Source: Rhodothermia bacterium (lineage in GTDB: Bacteria; Bacteroidota; Rhodothermia; Rhodothermales; JABDKH01). From it: DNA of 5,569 nucleotides. Made by a program: the position numbers and the translations under genes. Location of the stretch: NCBI GenBank assembly GCA_018679295.1, contig JAHHLP010000406.1, positions 1-5,569 of the forward strand, written 5' to 3'. Positions 1 through 5,065 of this stretch are shown here, in pieces (position 1 is the stretch's first letter; each line of letters starts with the position of its first letter). The notes beneath the pieces were generated by a model. The model ran no database searches. It saw only the letters and a program-made list of their open reading frames with translations, and was not told the DNA's origin.

Positions 1-27
1 GAATGGTCCTGAGAGGGGTATTCGTGG

Positions 28-50
28 CTGTTAACAATTTGATAACAAAA
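28..50 (+). promoter_or_regulatory. Pho-box-like direct repeat upstream of the operon
   Basis: Two 11-base units at 29-39 and 40-50 match at 8 of 11 positions, and TAACAA occurs exactly at 32-37 and 43-48, one helical turn apart. Read as 7-base half-sites, CTGTTAA (28-34) and TTGATAA (39-45) agree at 5 of 7 with a 4-base AT-rich gap, the geometry of the enterobacterial PhoB box. Read the other way, TTAACA (31-36) and ATAACA (42-47) resemble the tandem TTAACA-type PhoP boxes of Bacillus. The first complete gene cluster downstream is phosphate uptake, so a PhoB/PhoP-type regulator is the natural reader. The repeat is seen; the regulator is inferred. Confidence 0.55.
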
Positions 51-57
51 ATATAAT
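31..57 (+). promoter_or_regulatory. Candidate promoter: TTAACA - 15 bp - TATAAT
   Basis: TATAAT at 52-57 is a perfect -10 hexamer. TTAACA at 31-36 matches the -35 consensus at 5 of 6, but the 15-base spacer is shorter than the usual 16-18, which would suit a promoter that needs an activator bound at the overlapping direct repeat. TATAATTG at 52-59 also nearly fits the TAnnTTTG -7 element of Bacteroidota, though no TTTG lies at the right -33 distance. Transcription would start near 63-66, giving a leader of about 95 bases before the porin. Confidence 0.45.
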
Positions 58-135
58 TGGCGCGAGGGGTAGTTTTCGTCGGTTCCATGATACCCTACAA
101 GATTTTGCCTGTCTAATTCCTGCGAACGGGAAAGC

Positions 136-153
136 GCGGGCAAGAAAGCCCGC
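136..153 (+). promoter_or_regulatory. GC hairpin in the porin leader, just before the start codon
   Basis: GCGGGC (136-141) and GCCCGC (148-153) form a perfect 6-bp all-GC stem with the loop AAGAAA (142-147). The stem ends five bases before the porin ATG at 159, occupies the place where a Shine-Dalgarno would sit, and leaves only a purine loop exposed. No U-run follows, so it is not an intrinsic terminator. It could limit ribosome access or protect the 5' end of the message; function is inferred only from position. Confidence 0.4.
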
Positions 154-158
154 CCTAA

Positions 159-1148
159 ATGAACCGTCTACTTCGCTTCTCGTGCACGCTGGTACTTTGT
201 AGTACCGCCCTGCCATCGCTTGCCCAGACCACCGTATCTGTTTCCGGACTTGCGTATATCGATTACGAATACGTCATCGCTTCCCCGTTCGACGACGATG
301 AAGGTCAAAACGGTTTCGGATATCGGCGCCTCTATCTCACCTCCGATTTCGGGATCTCGGAAGACTTCTCGGCACGGGCGCGGCTGGAAGCCAACGACGG
401 CTCGACTACGGCACAAGGGAAACCTTCGCCGTTTGTAAAGGACCTGTACCTGCGATGGAGCGATAGTTTCGCGAAGGGTCACGACTTGTGGATTGGCATA
501 AGCTCTCCCCCGTCATTCACGGTTGCCGAAAAGGCCTGGGGCTTCCGAAGTTTGGAAAAGACCATTCAAGACCGCGCCGGGGCAGTTTCCTCCCGAGACT
601 TTGGAGTGGCCATTCGCGGCCCGGTCACCGCTCAAGGCACCGTGCGCTACGGGTTCATGTTTGCGAACAACAACGGCGAGCGGGCCGAGTCGAACAAGAA
701 CAAGCGTATTTATGGGCAACTCGAATTCTACCCGACTGATGCACTGGTGATCACGCTCGGCGGCGATTATGCCTCGTTCAGCGGCCCGCGGGAGAATGCC
801 GTAAACGGAAACGCTCTCGTAGCCTACTCAGCGGATCAGTTCGCGGCGGGAGTGGAGGGTTTCTACCAGCAAACCGCTTTTGCAGAGACGGACGAATCGG
901 CAGATCTTTACGGGCTCAGCCTATTCGCCCGTGCAAATCTTAACGATAACGTAACGTTAATCGGCCGTTTTGATCGGGTCGAAATGACGGACATCGGCGT
1001 AGAAGGGTCGGAAAACTTCTTCATAGGTGGCGTCGCAGTAAGGCCTCACGAGAATGTTGAGTTCATCCCCAACGTCGTGATCAGCAAGTTCGAAGAGGAT
1101 GACAGTTCGGTTGTAACCGGTCGGGTCACTCTTCACTTCAAATTTTAA
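159..1148 (+). CDS. Outer-membrane beta-barrel porin, probably phosphate-regulated
   Basis: A 329-residue protein that probably forms an outer-membrane channel. Residues 1-22 are a Sec signal peptide: MNRLLRF, a hydrophobic core, then SLA before a likely cleavage ahead of Gln23. The mature part is rich in alternating aromatic and polar strands with Asp/Asn/Gly turns, and the chain ends in VTLHFKF, the terminal-Phe signal used for barrel assembly. A central block (W127-GFRSLEKTI, then SSRDFG at 144-149) resembles porins I associate with Bacteroidota-type bacteria and, more distantly, OprO/OprP-like porins. The start is fixed because an in-frame TAA (156-158) directly precedes the ATG. There is no clear Shine-Dalgarno. 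Its place 26 bases before pstS, behind a Pho-box-like repeat, suggests it admits phosphate or other anions, but selectivity cannot be read from the sequence. Confidence 0.82.
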   Translation: MNRLLRFSCTLVLCSTALPSLAQTTVSVSGLAYIDYEYVIASPFDDDEGQNGFGYRRLYLTSDFGISEDFSARARLEANDGSTTAQGKPSPFVKDLYLRWSDSFAKGHDLWIGISSPPSFTVAEKAWGFRSLEKTIQDRAGAVSSRDFGVAIRGPVTAQGTVRYGFMFANNNGERAESNKNKRIYGQLEFYPTDALVITLGGDYASFSGPRENAVNGNALVAYSADQFAAGVEGFYQQTAFAETDESADLYGLSLFARANLNDNVTLIGRFDRVEMTDIGVEGSENFFIGGVAVRPHENVEFIPNVVISKFEEDDSSVVTGRVTLHFKF

Positions 1149-1174
1149 CACCCCCCAATACACCCCTCTTAACA
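1149..1174 (+). other. C-rich porin-pstS spacer without a Shine-Dalgarno
   Basis: This 26-base gap contains CACCCC twice (1149-1154 and 1161-1166) and almost no purine run, so pstS has no recognisable Shine-Dalgarno. An A at -3 and the AACA before the ATG are the only favourable context. The gap has no terminator hairpin, so porin and pstS are probably cotranscribed. Confidence 0.5.
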
Positions 1175-2077
1175 ATGAACAAGAACCGGTTACTGCTACT
1201 TCTAATCTCCGTCCTCGTCGTGGGCTGCGGCGGCGGGTCACAGGGCGGAAGGACCGTACTCCAGAACAAGGGATCGGACACGCTGGTGAACGTCGCGCAG
1301 GCATGGGCAGAGGCGTATCAGTCGGTCAATCCGAATGTCGCGATAGCCGTGACCGGAGGCGGTTCCGGAACCGGGATTGCTTCACTAATCAATGGCACCG
1401 TTGATATTGCAAATTCCAGCCGCGAGATGAAGAACAGTGAGAAGGAACTGGCCCTGGCGAATGGCAACGAGCCGATCGAGCATGTTGTCGGATTTGATGC
1501 CCTCGCCGTCTTCGTCCATCCTGACAACCCATTGGACGGGATTACAGTAGCCCAGTTGGCCCAAATCTATGGCGATGGTGGTCCGGCTGAAAAGTGGACC
1601 GACATCGGCATCACTGTGCCTGGATGCAAGGACCAGGAGATCATACGGATCAGCCGCCAGAACAACTCTGGCACCTACGCCTACTTCCGCGAGGCTATTC
1701 TTGGAAAGGGCGACTTCAAGCTCGGGTCCAGGGATATGCACGGATCAAAGGACGTTGTAGATTTGGTTCAGAACACGGTCTGCGCGATAGGCTACAGTGG
1801 GTTGGCCTACGCCACGGAGAGAGTCAAGATGCCGTGTGTCAGCAAGAGCGAAGAGGAGGCGTGCGTGAACCCGTCAAGCCAAACTGCGGTCGACGGCACC
1901 TACCCGATCGCTCGCCCTCTTTTCATGTATACGCTTGGTGAACCGGCAGGAGAAACAAAAACGTACCTCGACTGGATCCTTAGCGACGAAGGCCAGTGCA
2001 TCATCGCCGACAAGGGATATGCCCCGCGGCGCCCGGTCGAGTGCGGTGACGAGTCTGTTGCCGCGGCAGTGGAATAA
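1175..2077 (+). CDS. pstS: Phosphate-binding lipoprotein PstS
   Basis: The 300-residue substrate-binding protein of the Pst phosphate ABC transporter, which captures phosphate in the periplasm and delivers it to PstC/PstA. Residues 1-18 are a lipoprotein signal: MNKNR, a Leu-rich core and the lipobox VVGC, so Cys18 is the likely lipidated N-terminus. Phosphate-contact motifs of the family are all present: GSDT (33-36), GGGSGTG (61-67), D77 with SSR (81-83), and R161 with SGT (165-167). The length is usual for the family. Beyond Cys18 there are six cysteines (151, 203, 221, 230, 275, 290), unusual enough to suggest disulfides. It lies between the porin and phoU, with a stem-loop directly after it that may help keep its message more abundant than those of the membrane genes. 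Confidence 0.95.
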   Translation: MNKNRLLLLLISVLVVGCGGGSQGGRTVLQNKGSDTLVNVAQAWAEAYQSVNPNVAIAVTGGGSGTGIASLINGTVDIANSSREMKNSEKELALANGNEPIEHVVGFDALAVFVHPDNPLDGITVAQLAQIYGDGGPAEKWTDIGITVPGCKDQEIIRISRQNNSGTYAYFREAILGKGDFKLGSRDMHGSKDVVDLVQNTVCAIGYSGLAYATERVKMPCVSKSEEEACVNPSSQTAVDGTYPIARPLFMYTLGEPAGETKTYLDWILSDEGQCIIADKGYAPRRPVECGDESVAAAVE

Positions 2078-2101
2078 GCCAGGTCTAAGTGCAGAGAGCG
2101 A

Positions 2102-2149
2102 ATTTGAGTCCACGCTTGTACCTTCAAGCATGAATTCCAGGACTCAAAT
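2102..2149 (+). promoter_or_regulatory. Nested stem-loop in the pstS-phoU gap
   Basis: ATTTGAGTCC (2102-2111) and GGACTCAAAT (2140-2149) are a perfect 10-bp inverted repeat. Inside lies a second hairpin, GCTTG (2114-2118) with CAAGC (2125-2129) and a 6-base loop, followed by an unpaired stretch containing GAATTC. The outer stem ends exactly where the phoU ribosome-binding site begins. No U-tract follows, so it is not a typical intrinsic terminator. Intercistronic stem-loops after binding-protein genes of ABC operons are known to stabilise the upstream message and lower downstream expression; that role here is inferred. Confidence 0.6.
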
Positions 2150-2155
2150 GAGGTG
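2150..2155 (+). promoter_or_regulatory. Ribosome-binding site that decides the phoU start
   Basis: GAGGTG lies six bases before ATG 2162, ideal spacing. A GTG at 2153 is in frame but sits inside this motif and would have no binding site of its own, so ATG 2162 is the better start. The site directly abuts the 3' arm of the stem-loop, so its access may depend on that structure. Confidence 0.6.
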
Positions 2156-2161
2156 CATCGA

Positions 2162-3277
2162 ATGACGCATTTCGAAGAGCGGCTTGAAAAGGACATCAAC
2201 CGCATCCGTCACGGTGTTATAGGCATCGCAAAGGCAGTGGAACGCGGCCTTGAAAATGCCCTGACTTCACTCTTGACGCTCGACGACGACCTCGCCTATC
2301 GCACGGTGATCGACGACCACCCGATCAACCGCAAAGTTGAGGAAGTCGACCGCCTTTGCCACAATTTCGTCGCTCGGTTCCTGCCGAGCGCTGGCCACCT
2401 GCGATTTGTGTCGTCGGTGCTGCGGATGAACGTGGAGTTGGAGCGGATTGGCGACTATGCTGTGAACATCGCACGAGAGGCGGCAACGATTCGGCAGCCG
2501 ATCGAGGATCCGGTGCGGGGAGAGATCGAACGCATGGGTCGGGATTCGCTTCGCATGTTTCGGAACGCGATCGCCGCGTTTGCCGAAAAGAGTGCCGATT
2601 CCGCCAAAGCCACCATGAAGACGGCACGGCGAGTGGACGTCGAGTTCGAGGCCATTTACGAGGACCTTGTCCGCGAGGGTCAGACAGGCGCAACACCGAC
2701 CAAGGACCTGCTTAGCAAGCTCATCGTCATCTACATGCTTGAGCGAGTCAGCGCACAGTCCAAGAACCTCTGCGAGGAAGTCGTCTTCTCACTAACCGGT
2801 GAGCGAAAGCGACGCCGTCCGGTCAAAATCATCTTCCTCGACCGCCGCAACAGCGGCCCTGCGCGGATCGCACGCGCAATCGGGGAGAAAGCATTTTCGG
2901 AGCAGGGCGCATATTCGAGTGCAGGACTCGATACCAACCCGGTCGACTCCGCTCTTGCGACGTTCATGGAGGAAATTGGACACGACCTTGATGGTCAGGA
3001 CGGGGGTACATCACTCGAGGAGATTTCCTGGCGCGACTATGACGTCATCATTGCGCTGGAAGGAAAGTTGAGTGAGTACGTGAGTGAGGTTCCGGTGGGG
3101 ACCGTTGCGTTTGAGTGGCCCGTTGCGGCGCTGCCTTCAGGCGGAAATCGCGATGCGGACCTTGAGGCGGCGTACCGGCAAACATATGAAGACATTGCCG
3201 ACCGGCTGCGCGCGCTCGTTGAAACGATGAGGGGATTCGAGGAGGAGGAGGAGGAGGAGGAGGAGGTCAATGGCTGA
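2162..3277 (+). CDS. phoU: PhoU fused to a degenerate ArsC/LMW-phosphatase-like domain
   Basis: A 371-residue protein. Residues 1 to about 215 are PhoU, the helical regulator that couples Pst transport to the PhoR/PhoB response: it begins MTHFEERLE, and the first metal motif ERIGD (94-98) followed by YAVN is intact. The second motif reads ERVSA (194-198), so the usual Asp is Ala. Normal PhoU ends near there (LTGE, 211-214). Residues 220-360 instead look like an arsenate reductase/low-molecular-weight tyrosine phosphatase fold: VKIIFL, NS, the SAGLDTNPVDS stretch, EEIGHDLDG, a YDVIIAL strand, EWP and a helical RALVETM end. The catalytic loop is broken, with Asp227 at the Cys position and Pro233 at the Arg position, and the general-acid Asp region is WPVAALP (319-325). 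It is probably a non-catalytic regulatory or binding domain. The tail is nine Glu, then VNG. The stop overlaps pstC by 8 bases. PhoU assignment is firm; the second domain's fold is recognised by eye. Confidence 0.88.
   Translation: MTHFEERLEKDINRIRHGVIGIAKAVERGLENALTSLLTLDDDLAYRTVIDDHPINRKVEEVDRLCHNFVARFLPSAGHLRFVSSVLRMNVELERIGDYAVNIAREAATIRQPIEDPVRGEIERMGRDSLRMFRNAIAAFAEKSADSAKATMKTARRVDVEFEAIYEDLVREGQTGATPTKDLLSKLIVIYMLERVSAQSKNLCEEVVFSLTGERKRRRPVKIIFLDRRNSGPARIARAIGEKAFSEQGAYSSAGLDTNPVDSALATFMEEIGHDLDGQDGGTSLEEISWRDYDVIIALEGKLSEYVSEVPVGTVAFEWPVAALPSGGNRDADLEAAYRQTYEDIADRLRALVETMRGFEEEEEEEEEVNG
3239..3265 (+). repeat. (GAG)9 tract: poly-Glu tail and pstC Shine-Dalgarno
   Basis: Nine consecutive GAG codons encode the Glu run at the end of PhoU. 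The same bases give repeated GGAGG motifs ahead of the pstC ATG at 3270: copies at 3256-3260, 3259-3263 and 3262-3266 lie 9, 6 and 3 bases away, so at least one has good spacing. Gain or loss of units would keep the phoU frame and keep the distance to the pstC start. Confidence 0.85.
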
Positions 3278-4190
3278 TCCCGCCCGTCAGCTCGCCGGAT
3301 TCGATCGTCGAAACGCGGCCTGGTATGTCGACAAGGCAATGCAGATCGTGATGTTCCTGGGTGGGGTGTCGGCAATCGTGTTCATTATCGGGATCTTCGT
3401 GTTCATCACGAAGGAGGCGCTTGGCTTTATCGCCACACGGTTTGACCTGGTGGAGTTCTTCACCTCAGTGTTCTGGCGGCCGACCTCGGAGACCAATGCT
3501 ACCTACGGCGCTCTTGCGCTGATCGCAGGAACGGCAAGCGTGACCGGAGTGGCGATGCTGGTCGCAATACCTTTTTCACTGGGCGCAGCAGTCTATATCG
3601 CTGAGTTTGCATCGGGTCGCATGCGCGAAGGCCTGAAGATTTTTGTCGAGCTTCTCGCTGCGATCCCGTCGGTAGTCTGGGGCTTTATCGGACTATCCAT
3701 AATGAACAAGTTCATCATCGATTTCTTCGATGTGCCCATCGGACTCAATGTGCTAAACGCCGGCATCATTCTCGGCTTGATGGCGGCCCCTATCATGACA
3801 ACAATCGCTGAGGATGCACTGAAGGCCGTGCCGGACGACTTCCGCCAAGCCGCCGAGGCAATGGGGGCGACACGTTGGCAAGTCGTCTTCAAGGTTGTTT
3901 TGCCGGCCGCGAAGAACGGCATGGTCTCCGCGGTCCTGCTTGGGGTAGGCCGTGCCTTCGGAGAAACGATGGCGGTGCTCATGGCAAGTGGACATGCTAT
4001 CAACATCCCTGACAGCGTGTTCGACTCCGTTCGGGCTCTGACGGCAACGATTGCCGCGGAACTCGGAGAGACGGCCGTCGGGTCCGACCACTACGGCGCG
4101 CTCTTCACACTCGGCATTCTGTTGTTCACTGTTACGTTCGTGATCAACTTGACCGCAGACTTGGTTGTGCGCGGGGTGAAGAAGCAATGA
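3270..4190 (+). CDS. pstC: Phosphate ABC transporter permease PstC
   Basis: One of the two inner-membrane permeases that form the phosphate channel, 306 residues. A cytoplasmic N-terminus of about 24 residues precedes the first membrane helix (about 25-47). Further hydrophobic segments lie at about 78-111, 122-150, 159-180, 217-240 and 272-298, giving the usual six helices. The IPSVVWGFIGL stretch (132-142) is typical of the family. The EAA loop that docks on PstB runs from E181-DALKAVP through AAEAMGATRW to VVLP (209-212). GRAFGETMAV (227-236), with ETMAV rather than ETAPI, marks it as PstC and not PstA. The start overlaps the end of phoU by 8 bases and is preceded by the GAG-repeat Shine-Dalgarno, so translation is probably coupled. 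It overlaps pstA by 4 bases. Confidence 0.95.
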   Translation: MADPARQLAGFDRRNAAWYVDKAMQIVMFLGGVSAIVFIIGIFVFITKEALGFIATRFDLVEFFTSVFWRPTSETNATYGALALIAGTASVTGVAMLVAIPFSLGAAVYIAEFASGRMREGLKIFVELLAAIPSVVWGFIGLSIMNKFIIDFFDVPIGLNVLNAGIILGLMAAPIMTTIAEDALKAVPDDFRQAAEAMGATRWQVVFKVVLPAAKNGMVSAVLLGVGRAFGETMAVLMASGHAINIPDSVFDSVRALTATIAAELGETAVGSDHYGALFTLGILLFTVTFVINLTADLVVRGVKKQ

Positions 4191-5065
4191 GCGAACTGTT
4201 CTCGGCTACGGACCAGGACCGCCGCAATCGCAGGGTTCAGAAGCTCTTCAGACTGCTCTTCCTCGTGATGACGGTTTTTCTGATCCTTCCCGTCGTGATC
4301 ATCCTGATCCTGCTCGTGGTCAACGGCGGTTCCATGCTCACGTGGTCCTTCATCACCGAGTTTCCGACGAATGGGATGACGGCAGGGGGAGTGTACCCGG
4401 CCCTGCTCGGTACGATATTCTTGGTTGGAGTCGACCTGCTTATCTCGATGCCGCTCGGAATCGCGATGGCTATCTACCTGAGCGAATATGCTCGCGACAA
4501 CTGGCTCACGCGTCTGATCAATCTCGCCATCATCAACCTCGCCGGCGTCCCGTCCATCGTCTATGCGCTCTTCGGCGTAGGCGCTTTCGTAATCTTCTTC
4601 GGTTTTGGGACGAGCATTCTGTCCGCCGCGCTGACCCTCGGCATAATGACGCTGCCCGTGGTCATTGTGGCGACCAGAGAAGCTCTTCAAGCGGTTCCCC
4701 AAGCGTTCCGCGAGGCATGCTGGGCGATGGGTGCGACCCGCTGGCAAACGATCCAAACGGTTGTTTTGCCAAACGCCGTTAGTGGTATCCTGACGGCGCT
4801 GATCCTCGAGGTGTCCAGAACTGCAGGTGAGACCGCCCCAATCATGTTCACCGGCGCTGCGTTCTTCCTGCCCTTCCTGCCGGCAAGCGTTTTCGATCAG
4901 ACAATGGCGCTCTCATTGCATCTGTTCGTGGTTTCGACACAAGTTCCGGAGGTGCCCGAGCCGCTACCGTTCGGTGTAGCGCTGCTTCTTATCGGAATCG
5001 TCCTGCTCATGAACGTGCTCTCGATCGGTTTTCGGATCTACGTCCGGGGAAAGAAGAAATGGTAG
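4187..5065 (+). CDS. pstA: Phosphate ABC transporter permease PstA
   Basis: The partner permease of PstC, 292 residues. The N-terminus is charged (DQDRRNRRVQK, 9-19) and leads into a first membrane helix at about 20-46; other hydrophobic segments are at about 69-98, 110-138, 142-162, 197-230 and 265-285. GVPSIVYALFGVG (120-132) and the EAA loop (REALQAVP at 164-171, then CWAMGATRW and VVLP at 192-195) are canonical. SRTAGETAPIMFTGAAF (210-226) is the PstA signature, as opposed to ETMAV in PstC. The start is the ATGA overlap with the pstC stop, with GGTGA (4175-4179) seven bases upstream as a plausible Shine-Dalgarno. It overlaps pstB by 7 bases. Confidence 0.95.
   Translation: MSELFSATDQDRRNRRVQKLFRLLFLVMTVFLILPVVIILILLVVNGGSMLTWSFITEFPTNGMTAGGVYPALLGTIFLVGVDLLISMPLGIAMAIYLSEYARDNWLTRLINLAIINLAGVPSIVYALFGVGAFVIFFGFGTSILSAALTLGIMTLPVVIVATREALQAVPQAFREACWAMGATRWQTIQTVVLPNAVSGILTALILEVSRTAGETAPIMFTGAAFFLPFLPASVFDQTMALSLHLFVVSTQVPEVPEPLPFGVALLLIGIVLLMNVLSIGFRIYVRGKKKW

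Noticed and set aside
67..95. GGGTA/TACCC possible stem in the leader
   Set aside because: Only five pairs across a 19-base loop, too weak to annotate.
87..116. Nine-codon upstream open frame (MIPYKILPV) in the porin leader
   Set aside because: No Shine-Dalgarno before it and no run of regulatory codons; such short frames are expected by chance in a leader of this size.
940..960. Three TAACG units and a TTAACG/CGTTAA inverted repeat within the porin gene
   Set aside because: Explained by coding of the strand segment LNDNVTLI; a single short cluster inside a gene gives no support for a binding site.
957..1304. 115-codon reverse-strand open frame across the porin-pstS junction
   Set aside because: Antisense to two well-supported genes, Arg/Pro-rich composition without recognisable domain, and no promoter or ribosome-binding site seen.
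2102..2149. Rho-independent terminator after pstS
   Set aside because: The outer stem is AT-containing and is followed by GAGGTG, not a U-tract, and the downstream genes lack another evident promoter.
2153..2161. GTG at 2153 as the phoU start, adding three residues
   Set aside because: It lies inside the GAGGTG ribosome-binding site; ATG 2162 is correctly spaced and gives the family's usual MTHFEE beginning.
2148..2165. Five-codon frame MRCIE whose TGA overlaps the phoU ATG
   Set aside because: The overlap looks like translational coupling, but the ATG lies within the stem-loop arm and next to the phoU ribosome-binding site with no binding site of its own; chance is the simpler reading.
2822..3238. 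Calling the C-terminal part of the PhoU fusion an active arsenate reductase or tyrosine phosphatase
   Set aside because: The nucleophile Cys, the loop Arg and the general-acid Asp are not at their expected positions.
4091..4756. 221-codon open frame on the reverse strand
   Set aside because: It lies wholly opposite pstC/pstA, whose products are clear membrane proteins; its translation is the His/Asp/Glu/Arg-rich, low-complexity type expected from antisense of hydrophobic codons, with no domain or ribosome-binding site.
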